A stretch of DNA of 64,000 nt from Ceratothoa steindachneri (taxonomy: Eukaryota > Arthropoda > Malacostraca > Isopoda > Cymothoidae), in assembly GCA_963969495.1 (NCBI GenBank), contig OZ018327.1, positions 35,841,282 through 35,905,281 on the forward strand, read 5' to 3'. The notes under the pieces were generated by a model. The model saw only the letters and a program-made list of their open reading frames with translations. It was not told the origin of the DNA and did no database searches. The translations under genes were made by a program, and so were the position numbers. Positions 1 to 12,699 of the stretch are shown here, piece after piece (position 1 is the first letter of the stretch; each line of letters opens with the position of its first letter).

Positions 1-2640
1 GCTTAACTTTGACACATCACTGTTGAGGTATTCGGATAAAGGGCGCTGACCTTGAGCTGACTCCAATTGTGGGAGAAATACTCTTCTTGCTTGTTTTTAG
101 TGAAGTAGGCTGAGTAAGAGAATCGGTTGGATTCGTCTTAGGAAAAATAATCTCGGAAGGTGGATTCAAAACTCTTTATTGGGCGGAGGAAAAGGTAGGC
201 TTAGCCAGAATGAATTTGATTGAATTTCTGTTGGGTATCTGATGCAGGCCTACTAATGTATAAGCCTATTTTTTATTTTCCTTCTGACTATCGCACCTTC
301 TGCCCGATTGACTCTTTTTCTCTCCCTTTAACTCTTGACTTGCTTGACGCTCCTGACTGTCTCTCTCTACTCTACCCATAGCTCTATATACTGCTGAAAA
401 TGCATGGACGTTGCTCCTGTTGACCTATGACACCATTTGGGCGGAGCTTACTCTACAGAATGTTTATTTGTGTGTGCACGGAGATAGAGAAAATCTTTGT
501 CTTCAAATTTCGAGCATCAAACTTTGCGTTTCACAGCCCCCAGAAAATAAAGGTCCACCCGCGCTTTCCCGTCTTCAGCTCGGAGTTAATGATTGCACCT
601 GTTTTGACGTTTGTTGGTACAGTTGTGGTGTTTCCAAGACCTTTCGTTATTGACACGTTTGTTGGAACAGCTCTGGTGTTTCCCAGACCATTGGTTATTG
701 CGAGAGGTGTGTAAGTGTATATATGTGTGAATGTGTATTTGTGTGAGCGCGTGTGTGTGAAAATTCGTTCTGCCTTCAGCCCTTTATAGAATCGTATATA
801 TTATTGTTTTACATAAGATTATTTCCCTAACAAAAAGGCTATATACATTATTTTTCTTTTTTTAATGACAAACTGTTATATATTTTGGATTATTTGCATG
901 CGCATAATTATGTGCGTGCCCATTTCAAGCCTTCATATGATTTATATGATAGTCATCTGTGAGGCTTCATTGTCAATCTGATTTCACCTTGCCCTGTGGC
1001 ACCACAGTACAATGTCGAATGGGAAAAGGGCAAGAGTATTTCTTTTGTGTGAAGGTAAGGTATAGATGTCGCGTTTTTCTAAAGTGGGTAGATGGCCAGA
1101 TGACCTCTGACATCAACGATTGCAAAGCTGACAATTTGGGACGGGCGGTCAGATGATTAAGTTGTGTTGGAGACCATTTGGGTAAGGACTCCAGGAGTGA
1201 GGGAGTTGTGGTTGGTAATAAGGTATCTAGTGATCCACGGAAACGGAGAAAGTAGAAGTGTTTGTCCCCATGAAATGGAGCAGTCTAGGTTGACCCTAGT
1301 GAGTGGGAACACTTCCTCGGGCAGGAATGGTACGCCTGGAGAGCGAAGCTCTGGGTGTGCGAAAGGGTTTTGTGCGTTTGGGAGGTAGCTAAAGGTATGC
1401 ATGCTATGTCTTGTATTCGGAGTATCGTAGTATATCCGCTGGATTAGCTTGCAGTTTGGGCGGTTTCCAGTAGGCGATGGAAACTGCGCCTGTGAGCCGT
1501 AAGGTAGGTTGACGCATAGGCCTTTGTTAGTTTGGTGCATAGGCGTTCGCGCCACATTGAAACTAAGGTTCTAGTTTCAAGATTTTTTTTTTCCTAGACT
1601 ATTCTTCATATCCAGAATGGGCCTAAAATTATAACCTCTCCAAGACGTTAGATGGTAGATAGGAGTGATAAGGCGGGTAATTTGAAAGAGTGTGAATGGG
1701 TTAAGCATAAATTTTGGATGGATGGGAATATCGTAACCTGTAAGTACAGAAATAGTATAGTTCCTTTTAGCACTGAATCCGGTATCATTTTTTGTCGTTG
1801 AAACTGATTGCAATTCCTTCCATGCGGGCCCTGGTAGGCTTTTATTGATTTTGTTAGGCCAAGTGATGGGAATACATTTTCATAAGATCTCGGGGTTACG
1901 AATATCACCTACCTACTCTTCGGTTGCAAGCGAATTAAAACTTTGAAATCTCAGGAATGGATATCCTGGCTCTGCCTAAAACCACTTCTATATAGACCGT
2001 TCGCAAAGTGCGGCTAAATTGAATGAATGAAGGTAAGGCGTATGGAGTGATTCCCTTGAAATGGACATCCCAGCAGCTTAGAAATGTTTGGAGGAAGTGC
2101 CTCCTAAGTACTCTCTTCACCAAGATGATGCGTCGGCACTGCTACGTAGGAATTTCATTTGTAACTGATTAGGCCATAAATTGAGTTTTTTGTATATGGG
2201 GCTCTTCAAGGTAATAAACTGCAATCGGAATGGAGTCTCATGGGGTGGTAAACCCGGATACCTAAGAAGAAAGCTTAGTAGATCACTTGCAGATGCCCAT
2301 AGGTTGCATATTCCTGAACATATCTAAAATAGCAAAGGTTATAGGTGGGATGGAGAAGATTTTCAATCTGACTTTGGGATATATTTGGTATATAACCACT
2401 GTGGGACATTGGAAGGTAATAGCAACGGAGAAGGTAGTCAGGACAATTATGTGATTACCCTTATACGTAGTAAGTCTCGGGGATGGTAATCAACATCTAC
2501 TCCGGAGTGCCTAAGTGGGGATTGGAATATTTCAAGAGGTAGATGTAACTTCTAGATAAGGTAGATTTGTGAAACCAAGTGTGCACAGTAATGTCAAACA
2601 TTAATGATCCATGAGTACAATGATATAGGCTAAATCTTCC
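1..2640. other. No gene recognised
   Basis: No ORF here resembles a protein I know, and no intron-exon structure stands out. Short pyrimidine-rich runs (about 300-375) and TG-rich runs (about 715-765) occur. The only clear internal structure is a small tandem duplication, listed separately. The stretch from about 2,640 may be the 5' region of the non-LTR element that follows. Confidence 0.6.
606..699. repeat. Two-copy tandem duplication, about 47 bp
   Basis: Two adjacent imperfect copies begin at about 606 and 652. Each reads through a TTTGTTGG core, a TGGTGTTTCC core and a terminal GGTTATT or CGTTATT. Some substitutions separate them, so the duplication is not recent. Confidence 0.75.
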
Positions 2641-2861
2641 TTTTCTACTGATAATCTTTCGGGATCTTCACTTCAATTCTTTCTCTACCTGCAAAAAGGT
2701 GAATTGTGTAGCTCAAGGCGAAACACGACCTTCAGGCCGACCTGTCGTCCCCAATGACGTCCACAGTCGGAATAGCCAACACCTTGAAGGAAATTACCAT
2801 CTGGATGGCCGCTTCTTCCAAGGGATCGAACAAAGACTAGGTAAGAGATACACCCAACCAA

Positions 2862-4440
2862 ATGTCCACCCCTGTGCAATACATTTCTGAGGTGGATGGG
2901 CTCTCCAGGACTAGAGAGATAAGACCTCCCCCCTCAATGTATGCCCCGTTCTCAGCCATGGACTTCCCCATTTCTGAAAATGACATGTCTAAGTCTGGTT
3001 CGTTCTACCTTGAGGCCCCTTCCGGGGAAGAGCAAGGCAGGTTCATTCCACGCCCTCCTCTTCAAAGAGAAGAAAAGGAAAAGAATACCAGGTCACGAAT
3101 GGTAAGTCTGGTCCCGAGGCGTTCTCTGGCGGGAAGACCCAAACTAAGACTAAAGTTGCAATAGATTGGATGGAGCCCTCATCGAGCGTCTTTAAGGCGA
3201 TTTTTGAGCCCGCTGGCTTCATACGCTCACTGATGATCGAGTGCAATGATGTTAGCAGATATGCCAAAGGCCATATGTTCCATCAGCCGAGAGGCTTTAA
3301 CTAGGCTGGTTGGTAGATAGCCGGAAGTCATCCGTGTCTGGGAGTGGCGCCTTCTGGTAAAAGCGGCGAACTTTACCTAGGCAGCCATAATTGGTAGTCT
3401 TGGAAAGTCAATAGTTCGCCTCTGCAAATAACATTCCACATTACCATGAATTTTGCGAAATGTGTGGTTTATGCGAGGGAACTCGTGGGCTACCCTTTAA
3501 AAGACATGACCGAGGAGCTGGCCTACCAATGGGGAGGGGGGGGGGGGATGTCAAACTTATGATGAGAAAACATGAGTGGGGGCGTTGAGACCCACCCCTA
3601 CACTTTCTGTGTCATGTTTGATCGTGACACGCTGTCTGAGTCGGTACGTGCCTGTTGGTGCCACTACAGCGTCAAGGCATTGGTGCCATTGTCGCAGAGA
3701 TGGTACTATTGCAGCCGCTTCGGCCACACGAATCGTTCATGTAGGCGTGTCAAGTTGGGTTCAACCGAATTCTGTCATTTGCTCCAAGAACATACATGAT
3801 AATTTATTGTTAACCGTCAAGCGTGTGATTGCGGAGAGCCCCAACTGCTATATCAAAGCAAGTTGATATGTATCTCTTGGAGAAGGAGGTACTGGATGGT
3901 TAAATCTAGGAGTCAACTCTCTTTTGCGATGCTAAGACTTGGTCCTGTTACCTTCTGCGCGACTTGTCACATCCTATGCTTCAAAAATTAAGCAGGCACC
4001 CTCTTTTCCTGGCCCCTGCAGATCTAAGAGCATGGCAGCTTTAGCGCACATTCAGTATCCTTCTGCAGGTTCTATAAAGAAGCTTCCCTGGTTGAGTTAG
4101 TGGTTCAAAGTGCCCATGAAATGACTCGACTAAAACTGAGACTCACCTCCCTTGCGTGACTACTTCTCATAAGGCGTAGTGTCACGCGCTTCCATGGTGT
4201 CGTTAGACTAGCAGGAGGCTAACCCTAGGAAACATGGTCGCAAGACTGTCTTAGGGAGTTTCTAAGGATGAACTCTGAATCGAGGGCACTAGTACGGGAG
4301 GCTTTGATCCAGCGCCCCCTCCAAAGGCCGAGTAACCCAGAATCCAAAGCAACCACGCCCTCCAAAGGCTTGAAGACGAAGGGAGGAAAAAACTCGCACG
4401 GCGAACCCAACCTCTCCCAATAAGTCGTCGAAAGCAACAG
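2862..4440 (+). pseudogene. Non-LTR retrotransposon ORF1 (gag-like), I-clade type, decayed
   Basis: This is the RNA-binding ORF1 of a non-LTR retrotransposon, broken by stops and frameshifts. A Ser/Pro/charged N-terminal part is open at 2,862-3,164. Around 3,450-3,560 another frame shows the stretch before the knuckle (MNFAKCVVYARELVGYPL). At 3,590-3,780 comes a degenerate CCHC zinc knuckle, WYYCSRFGHTNRSC, in which Trp sits where the first Cys is expected. A Lys/Arg/Pro-rich C-terminal part can be followed to about 4,440. I-clade ORF1 proteins usually carry zinc knuckles just after a conserved domain, which fits. The ORF2 endonuclease follows in the same orientation, so the two probably belong to one element. 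Function is certainly lost. Exact clade is inference. Confidence 0.6.
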
Positions 4441-4539
4441 CGCTTTCAGCCCCTTCTACGGGTAATCACTCTCCGAGTTCTACTCCGAGTTCTTCACCAC
4501 GACGATGGCCTTGATCTACACCGAACTAGGCCTGGATGG

Positions 4540-5690
4540 CATATGTTTCAATGGAATTGCCACGCCATGTGGGGCGTGAGTCCCATGCCCACCCTCCAGG
4601 GGTATTAGGGTTTATCGACCCAATCACCATGTTTTGTGGGCCTGGTAGGAGGATTCGTGATGTACACCCAGCATGATGTTTTCGTTCTTCTACTCGGTAT
4701 AAATACCCCATTTCAGGCAGTGGCGATGCAGCTACTCTTGCATAAGAAGTATACTTTTATTTCTGCGTACATTCCACCGTCAGCCGATTTCGACATGGGG
4801 GACTTACATTGGGTAGTGCCATGGTTGCCAATGCCCTTTCTCCTCTTTCGGGATTTAAATGTTAGGCACCACCTCTGGTATTTTTAATGATGTATCCTAA
4901 GGGGTCAGAAGGGTATCCTTAATGTGAATGAGTTAACGCATCACTGCCCGAGAACCACTTCATTTTTTTGTGTTGATCGGTCCCTGTATTCTTTGGATGC
5001 AAGCTTGATTTTGGGTTGGAGGTTGTATATAACCTTCATGGTGGTGACCAATTTCACGTTCACATAAACTTTTTATTTGCCGCTGCATTCTGTAAAACCA
5101 CTTGGGTGGTGGTAGTAGAGTGCGCGGTTGTCCATATTTCAAAAAATGACTGATTTCTTTGTCGCAATCTAGGCATTTAGGTCATTTAATGAGGACGTTG
5201 ATTTCTTTGAGTTCTTATCCGGCAGCATCATCGTGGTGGGTCTGACTACCATTTCAGGATCCTTTGGCCATTTTCCACTCCGTTCGCTTCTTTGGTGGTC
5301 GCCTAAATGTGTGACAGCCCTCAGACAGAAACGATATGCCTACATGCGCTATAAACGCCGCCCAAACAATTTCCCCGTTGGTGAATTTCATCGAGCTAGG
5401 GCTAGGTTCCGCTATGTTTCAAAACCCACCCACGCCTTCCCTCTTGCTGTGAATGCGTGTTTTCACTTAACAGGAAGACCTATCTTGCAGAGGTGTGGAA
5501 ACTAGTCAAAAGGATTCGGGGTGAGTTCTCGCTGGACCCCATACCGTTCACCAGGAGAGCAAGACCGTAATCTTGGACCCCGAATCCATGGCGGAGTCCT
5601 TCGCGACTGTTTTCTCCATATTTTCTAACTAGGATTCTGCTCCGCCAGCATTCGTTGCGCTTCTTGATGTCACTGAAGGCCGCCAATGGA
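4540..5690 (+). pseudogene. Non-LTR retrotransposon ORF2, AP-endonuclease region, decayed
   Basis: The N-terminal endonuclease of an I/Jockey-type ORF2, which nicks target DNA for reverse transcription. Its start is visible near 4,545 as FQWNCHAM, the QWN-type motif of these nucleases. In another frame 4,636-4,887 gives GGFVMYTQHDVFVLL, then YIPPSADFD, then LLFRDLNVRHHLW, corresponding to the conserved G-D-x-N-x-R-H-x-L-W block with the Asp kept. Near 4,930-5,010 a THHCPRTTSFFCVDRSL string matches the later S-x-x-D block. At 5,290-5,420 a linker before the RT (KRYAYMRYKR, FHRARARFRYV) is seen. At least four frame changes and several stops are needed, and no RT catalytic motif is readable beyond it. 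Confidence 0.65.
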
Positions 5691-5762
5691 CTTTACTTCA
5701 AGGGGGGAACCTTTCAATGACCTCTTTACACTGAACGAGTTGCGTTCGGCTCTCACTAAGAT

Positions 5763-6340
5763 CTAGGGAAGGCCCATATCTGCAGCCTTAGGGTTTCTTA
5801 TACTCATACCATGGACATTCTTCTTTCCGTGAAGCTTAGCTCTTGGGGTCCTGATACGGCTACCGTCTTGTTGCTTATTGTTTCTTTGTTCGCTCAAATC
5901 TTGAATAAGGATATGAGTTTTACGCATCCCAGCCGAGCGTGAATTGCGGAAGGTGGACTCGACCCACCCCACCAGTCTCCGTCTGATAACCAGTGCCTTC
6001 CGTGAGGCCCCTAATAAGAGCCTGCTCATGGATACCGGATCGATGTGACTTGTTCTGAGCCATACACATTGCATTATGTGCTTGTACGCGGCGGTCTGGC
6101 GCCTCCATCAGTCGCCAACCTGTCTCATTGCTTCCGATGTTGACCTCGACGGTGCATATACCGCCGAGAGACGCCAACATGCCGTAATCCATTAGGATGT
6201 GTGGCTAGGAAACACCTTCTAGTATTCGATGTAGCTTTTGGAGTGCTGAAGGCTCTGGTTCTGCCCAGGACGCCACCGGGTAGGGTAGACTTTTGACTAT
6301 TTGTCTGCCACCATGCCTCTGCTCCCAGATCTTTTACAGT
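5763..6340 (-). pseudogene. Possible C-terminal fragment of a non-LTR RT ORF
   Basis: On the minus strand, LDYGMLASLGG followed about 30 codons later, in another frame, by LRTSHIDPVSMSRL and ALVIRRRLV has the order of the post-RT region of I/Jockey elements (an LDYG block, an x-RTSP block, then an L-x-x-RR block). The orientation opposes the ORF1/ORF2 relic just upstream, so this would be a second insertion. The match is weak and broken. An unrelated spurious frame is a real alternative. Confidence 0.35.
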
Positions 6341-6479
6341 ATCGGGACTGTTCTGTGCCTGTACTATTAAGTAGCATAATGAAATTGCCTGTATCTGTCC
6401 CTTGAAGCTGTACATTCGCCTAGGCCCTATAGCTTGAAGAAGTTTCCTAACTTTACCTACATACATGTATGCCTTGACG

Positions 6480-7500
6480 CAGCGTCCTGACTGTACACAC
6501 ATGTGTCATTGAACCTTAACATGTACCTTGATAAAGCGCCTTGACTGTATTAGTACCTGGATGGAGAGTCTTGAATGTACCAATACCGAAAACAAGCGTC
6601 ATGACTGTAACTGCATTTGTACCTTGATAAAACGTCCTAACTAGACTTGGATTTGTACCATGATTAAACGTCCTGACTGTACCTGCACCTTAATGAAATT
6701 TCCGGACTGCACCTATACTGTAGACATTTGAAATAGCTATATCTCCCACTGTAACTGTGAATAAACCTCTATATGTGTCGCTAACTGCGCCTCGATCAAA
6801 CCTTGTGACTGTAACTGAACCTGTACCTCTATAGACTGTTTATGTACCTCCACGATGATGAAGCATCATGAGATTGTCTGTACCTATATGTACCTTGGTG
6901 AGGCGTCCTGACTATAACTGACCCTGTACGTTGATGAAGCTTCTGTACAACACCTGCACCTGTACATGGTTAAAACCTCCTGAATGTACCAGTACCTTGA
7001 TAAAACCTCATTAATGTAGCTGTACCTTGATAAAACCTCGTGAATGTAGCTGTACCTTGATAAAACCTCCTTAATGTACCTGTAATTTGATAAAACCACC
7101 TAAATGTACCTGTACCTTGATAAAACCAATGAATGTAGCTGTACCTTGATAAAAACTCATGAATGTACGGGTACCTTAATAAAATCTCCTGGGTGTACCA
7201 GTACCTTGATAAAACCGCTTAAATGTACCTGTACCTTGATAAAACCGCTTGAATGTACCTGTACCTTGATAAAACCTCATGAATGTACCTGTACCTTGAT
7301 AAAACCTCATTAATGTACCTGTACTTTGATAAAACCACCTGAATGTACCTGTACATTGATAAAACCTCCTGAATGTAGCTGCACCTTGGTAAAACCACTT
7401 GAATGTACCTATACTCTGATAAAATCTCCTGGATGTACCTGTACTTTGATAAAACCACCTGACTGCACCTGCAGCAGTACTCTGAGGAAACGTCCTGAAT
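6480..7500 (-). repeat. 30-bp minisatellite, left-arm copy
   Basis: Units of about 30 bp run through GTACCTGTACCTTGATAAAA and a variable CCTCCTGAAT-type end. From about 6,960 to 7,480 some 17 units are close to consensus. From 6,480 to 6,960 they are badly diverged. Because 30 is a multiple of three, ten-residue repeat peptides appear in several frames on both strands, and I treat these as artefacts. The right-arm counterpart at 62,010-63,310 has only about five clean units, so this arm has homogenised or expanded locally. Confidence 0.85.
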
Positions 7501-7806
7501 CTTCTTGCTCCTGTATCGGGATGAAGCGTTTTCACGTACAGTTAATTACAACTAAACCTGTATTTAGACCTTTACCCTAGTTTTGAATCGATAGTGCCCA
7601 TAACTTGCTTAATGGGCGCAATGGACTAGGATATGACCGAGAAGTTACACTCCGCTCTGCGTCGAACAAAGTTAAGCCACAATGGGAGTGGTTAGTCAAA
7701 GGATGGGAACTTTGCACGCTAAACTGTAGGCCCCACTGAGAGAGATATTATTATAGGTGGGTCAGACTTCATTGTTGACGGCGTTGCGTCTCATCCACTT
7801 CGAAAC

Positions 7807-7841
7807 ACCCCGAGTAGTCTCCTCTTCAGACCACTCGGGGT
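7807..7841. other. Perfect hairpin in left arm
   Basis: ACCCCGAGT at 7,807-7,815 pairs with ACTCGGGGT at 7,833-7,841. After a single mismatch, GTCT at 7,817-7,820 pairs with AGAC at 7,828-7,831, leaving a 7-base loop. The right-arm copy (61,702-61,736) has one stem mismatch. No promoter or RNA class is recognised. Confidence 0.7.
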
Positions 7842-8054
7842 TATATGCCACACATATTTTCGCTATCACTCGTTAGTGTTCGCTCCTATGCTATCAGTTA
7901 AGTGACATTTGAGTCCTTGTCACCTTATGGAGGATGTTCTTTAGTGGAGGGGTTAATGATACCCTACAGGGGTCAGAGTGAGAGGTACAGGGGCTGTATT
8001 TCCCTACAGGTCTCAGAATGTGTCGTTGCAGGTCAAAAGGACTGCGATGTGCGC

Positions 8055-8136
8055 CACATATGGTACACGAATAGGTCCTTAATGAGCGCCGGGGCTAAGC
8101 AGCCCCACTTAGATAGCTACCCGTGTACCATATGTG
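8055..8136. other. Nested inverted repeat (cruciform-like)
   Basis: CACATATGGTACACG at 8,055-8,069 is the exact reverse complement of 8,122-8,136. Between them GGGGCT/AGCCCC forms an inner hairpin with a four-base loop. The right-arm counterpart spans 61,407-61,488 with one change in one outer arm. Role unknown. Confidence 0.75.
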
Positions 8137-8667
8137 GATCACACCGTACTCGACGTGTGGAGAGCATGACCACGTCGTTAACCGATTTGATTCCAAGAAC
8201 TTATTTTTTCCCTCCTCCCTTTTGAACCCTGACTTCAAAATACCCCCCGCCCTCACTTAGACTCGAGGTTACCCTTGAGAGGGGCCATACAGAGACAGTT
8301 CAAGAGTGTATCATTAGGAGGGTGATTGTGTAGATGAGGATGGGAGAGGGAATATTTCGAGGGGGGAGGGGGTTGTAGGCTCTGGCCCCGCGGAGGAGTA
8401 GGCAGTGGGAGTATCTTACCTGGTTGGGGGGAGTCGCCCTCCGGCCTGGTGTCTGGTCCTAGATGGAAGACGGGTCGTGTTCGAAAGTCGAGATCGAAAC
8501 CTTCACCAGGGTTCGCAGTTCGTACTTCCGGGTACTTAGGGGGTGGGGTATTTCGTCGTACTCATTTGGGGACCTTTCAAGGACTTCTCCCCAAACACTC
8601 GGGGGTGAATAAGGCGAAGTCATCCTCCAGATGTTCCATCATCCTCGACTCTTTTCAATTTGGCCCT

Positions 8668-8810
<143 letters not shown>

Positions 8811-8811
8811 T

Positions 8812-9050
8812 TAAATATACCTACGGGATTTTGGTCTAAAAACTGAAATTGCTTTTATATACTGAAAAATAAAAAAACATTCATTCTTTAATTTTAATAC
8901 ATTTTCTGAACTTTCTGATTTGTAATTATTTAAAAAACCCCCGCAAAAACCTGTCATTTGTCCATTAAAGGAAAAAAACCCATTTATTAATTTTTCACCC
9001 ATCTTCAAAAATCCCGTTATATAATTATATAGTTAGTGATGATGATGATA
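8812..9050 (+). mobile_element. AT-rich dispersed family, tail fragment (copy 1)
   Basis: This segment shares TTTTCTGAACTT-type and TTATATAGTTAGTGATGATG sequence with copies at 13.8, 29.3, 31.7 and 39.6 kb. The family's GC-hairpin head is absent. It ends in a short GAT run, and an (AT)n run abuts its other side. It replaces about 550 bp that is present only in the right arm (60,235-60,790). Confidence 0.6.
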
Positions 9051-9490
9051 TATTAGTTCAATGCTAAAGACCCATCGATTTTGAACCTAAGAGATAAATT
9101 GCAAAACAGCAACGCTTTAAAAGCCTGAATTGTGCTGAACGTGACACAGCGAAGTGACTCACCAATGTAAAGCAGATTTGAGGTAAACACCGGCATAATT
9201 TCAAGTAAGAGAGAACAAAACTCACATTAAACCATCTTTGTTATATAATTTTCTGAGGGAAAATTCGAATATTGCACCTTGTATTGTACAATTTAGAGCC
9301 TAAAAATGTGTTTGGACAGCGAGCACTTCTCTGAGCCTAATAAAACATCACCGTCTTGTGTTACCATAGTCGTTAAAAATGACCACTGAAGCAGGCGGTG
9401 AAGAGGCACTCCTGATTGGGCTTTTTGCGTTTTAAGAGGAGGGCCTGGCGTTTATGAGATGCTGTTGCCAATGCCGCCGCATCGTTGATA

Positions 9491-11000
9491 CTAGATGGTG
9501 TTGGAAAGGATGCTCAAACCTTTCCTTCAGCGGCGAGGTGGAAGGTGAGGACTGGCATTCGCTTGGTGATACGGTGCAGCTCCGACCACTGCTTCATATG
9601 TTTGTCCAGAGTCGGGTAAATCCTCTGGACGACTGGAGTTGCAGCTGCTGTTATCAGAATTTCGCCTCGAGCCAGAACCTCAAGCCACGCCGCCGGGTCA
9701 ATGGTTGGCTGCTCCAGATCACGACCCAACTTCATCACCCACGAGACGACGGTGAAGGTGGCAGCGTTGGTAGGGAACGCTCTAATAATGGTCGAAGTTA
9801 GGCCTCTGGTCATCACGGACAGACCCTCAGTGCCTACACTGGAGCGGAAGCAGTGCCATATGCCCCGGTACTTGTTCTCACCGTCCATTCCATCGGCCTG
9901 GAGTCGCGACTTCACCACGTCCAATGGGTAGGTCACCACCCAGGATAGGGTCCCAGAGAGGCCCCCGGCAGCGAGAGTGGCTGCTGCGGACGGGGATTCG
10001 TCTTAGGGGGTCAGGGTACGCAACAGGTACTCGTAGCTGGCGAAGCAGGACGCGAATCCCGGGATCTGAGGACGAGACGACATCTTTGAATTGGGAACAA
10101 CGAGGCACAAAGAAGGAGAAAGTTTCATTGAGGGAGGAGGAGGAGGAGGAAGAGGAGAAGGAGGAGGAGGAAGAGGAGGAGGAGGAGGGGAAGGAGAAGG
10201 AGGTTGAGTTATAGTAGATGTCAAGGAGAGATTTGAGTCTTATTCAGAGATGAAGAAAGCTAAGATTCGGTGAATTTTGGAATAAATTGAGGTTGAGAGG
10301 TGTAAGGACGGTGAAATTGTCCTGGTTGTTAAATGACTGATTCAAAGTTCATTCAGAAATGAGAAGTTATGATGGCTGTTGAAGGTGTGACTTGAGAGAA
10401 GTTCCATTTACCTCACGCATGACTGTGATAACCTGTCCTCTGAAGATTCCTCGAAGCCCATCCGTGTGGAAGATGGTGCGGAGGCAGTGGAGTGGACTGG
10501 CGTAGATTGCCGGCACCCCCGGGCCCCGGTTAGGCTGGATCTGCATGCGGGTCTTGGCCAACTCCATGGGGGAAGCGATGAAGGCTTGCACGAATCCTGC
10601 AGCCGCGCCAGCTGCCGCCTGTGAGCTGAAAACGGCCAAAAGAGCCTCTTAAGCACTGACCGCCCTATCTATGTGGCACTGGGTGTCCATGGGTTAAATG
10701 GGGGGTGAAGTCTATTTACCGGAGAGCCGTCGGGTCCTGGACGTGTTTCATGATGTTCCCGTGGACCCCGAAGACGACTGCATTCAGGGCGGACACCCCC
10801 GCCATGGGGGAGGACATGCCCCGGTACAGGCCTCGCACCGACTCTGCCTTGAGGGTGTGTGTGAAGCAGTGCCAAGTGCCGCGGTAGCGAGGGTTGGTTG
10901 CATCCTGCGTCTGGAGCCGTACCTTGATGGTATCGAACGGGTGACCGACTGCCACGCCCGCACACCCGCCAACACACCCTGCCACAAATTCCAGGGCCAT
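9491..11000 (-). pseudogene. SLC25A29-like mitochondrial carrier, broken left-arm copy
   Basis: Reverse-orientation duplicate of the intact gene at 58,266-59,787. Exon 1 is 11,000-10,720, exon 2 is 10,625-10,412, and exon 3 starts at 10,065. All four splice sites are conserved. Exon 1 encodes the same protein as the intact copy, and exon 2 has two amino-acid changes (Leu to Ile, Glu to Asp). In exon 3, codon 186 is TAA (10,005-10,003) where the intact copy has CAA, so translation would stop before the third carrier repeat. A second lesion near 9,527 removes four bases relative to the other copy and changes the last residues, ending the frame at a TGA (9,516-9,514). Promoter and upstream ORF are still present, so it could still be transcribed. 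The truncated product would hold two of three repeats and should not transport. Very recent inactivation is inferred from near identity. Confidence 0.85.
10133..10205 (-). repeat. (TCC/CTT)n tract before exon 3, left arm
   Basis: A pure purine run on the plus strand, so a pyrimidine run on the gene's strand, in intron 2 about 70 bp before the exon 3 acceptor. It is shorter than the right-arm counterpart (59,062-59,155), showing microsatellite length change after the duplication. Confidence 0.8.
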
Positions 11001-11092
11001 TTTCTTTCTCAAGAAATTTGTGCCGATTGGCTAGGAATGATACTTTGATGATACAATTACCTTTTCACTTCAAGGGACAATATTAATCCAGA

Positions 11093-11212
11093 TCAACTAC
11101 GATATGTCACAGTCAAGTTCAGACTCCTTAAATTTCGAATGAGAACGAAGTATAAGTCACTAGCGATTGCACTGCTCCTGATTATTGCGCTGTAGCTCTC
11201 AGACGTTTCCAT
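11093..11212 (-). other. Upstream ORF in 5' leader, left arm
   Basis: An ATG at 11,212 opens a 39-codon frame that closes with TGA at 11,093. It has the same length and place as the right-arm uORF (58,054-58,173). It lies between the predicted initiator and the carrier ATG. Translational control is only a suggestion. Confidence 0.45.
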
Positions 11213-11232
11213 CTGTGCCGGCTCTCAAATCT

Positions 11233-11268
11233 AACTGAAGCAATGTGGCCGAGGTAGGGTTATATATA
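11233..11268 (-). promoter_or_regulatory. TATA box plus initiator of left-arm carrier copy
   Basis: Minus-strand TATATATAA (11,268-11,260) is followed by TCAGTT (11,238-11,233), 32 bp from TATA start to the initiator A, the expected spacing for a TATA/Inr core promoter of arthropod type. It matches the right-arm promoter base for base here, so the pseudogene keeps an apparently usable promoter. Confidence 0.6.
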
Positions 11269-12383
11269 GCCTCGTGCTGATGACGCGGAATAGGCTAGAG
11301 GGGGTAGGGAATCCCCCATACTCGGAGAGATATACCCCGAAAGTGTTTGGGGAAGGGGATGGGCGAAGGGACTTCAGTTTATGGAAGCACAGCTTACGTC
11401 TTTAAGGAAGAATCCTGTTTTTTGGTCTGACATTCGTTAGTTTGTTTGCGCACTTGACCTGTGAGAGACCAAGCGAAATGGGGTTTGGCATAATATTTAT
11501 CGTGGGAAGAGAGGGAGGAGGGGAAGTTGGCATTTAGGAGAAAATAAGTAACCACATAACTGAAGAATAAATGTGCACAGGGATTAAGGATAACAAGATA
11601 TCCGACATTAACGAATTTCTAAAAGTATCTCATCGCTTTTAACGACGGGGGCATCGTAACATTGATTGCGCATTTCGAAATCTTCTCCAACAAACCTGTA
11701 CGTACTACTAAGCACATTAAAAGGTAATAATTACGAACTTTCCTAATATGTCTGTCTAATAGAATTTACTTAATGATTCGGGGAAGGGTGAGGGGGTCAC
11801 CAATGGGCAGTCTTGTATTTTCATTAGGATTTCCCCACAAATCCAAAACTGATTCTCAGAACTGGAATTCAGAATTGAGGTAATTCTGCGGAATCCGTCG
11901 CAATCGGTTTTTTCAAGCGTGCCAATGAAAGAGAAAATAGACAGAAGAAAACAAAATACAGATTAACGAAAAAAGGAGAACATAGGATTAAAAAGGAATC
12001 CAGTAGTACACATATCCTCTCATCCTTAAACGCTGGGGTGGAAAGGGTACAATGAGAAAGCACAAATAGTCATATATACTAGCACGATTCTCCTTGTGGG
12101 GTATTAGGTTTTTAATACCCTTACACCAAGTAGAGGTATTATTTAAGCCGGGTTAAACTGGAAATAAACGGAAATTAATTCATTTATGATTTTGATTAAT
12201 TAATTAGTTCCATCCAATTGCATGTTGGGTAATCCGTAGTTAAATGCTTCGGGAGGAGTCTCCTTGAGCCTTCAGAGATCCTCCTAAGAAGTGAGGCTCG
12301 GGTCATACTCCAATGCGAGTAGGTGATTCTCCTCTTCTCTGATTCCATAAATCTCTTTCCCTGTCCGTCTCCCTCCATCTTCA

Positions 12384-12690
12384 TTATTTATTATGTCCGT
12401 CTCAGTCTGTCTCATTATTTAGTTGCTTGTTCCCTTTGTTTTCCTTCCTCCCGTCTCTCTTCTTCTCATGTTGTCTGCTCTCTCTTTCCTCCTATCTCTT
12501 GTCTTTCTTATATCGTATGACTCCCTCTGTCTTCCTTTCTCCTGTCTTTATCCCCCTGCCTCCCTCCCTCTTGGCTTTCTTCTGTTGTCTGATTTCCTGT
12601 CTCCTTGCCTCATTTCTGTTTCTATTCTGTCTTCCTTCGTTAACTCCCTCTTTCGTTGGTCTGCGCAGATTTGCCATTACATTTTGAAAA
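12384..12690. repeat. Pyrimidine-rich low-complexity tract
   Basis: The plus strand is dominated by CTCC, TCTGTC, TTTCTCC and CTTCC words. It lies at the inner end of the left arm, where the right arm has its 48-bp array (purine-rich on the plus strand). It may be the unexpanded or decayed equivalent of that array. Confidence 0.6.
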
Positions 12691-12699
12691 AGCAAATAA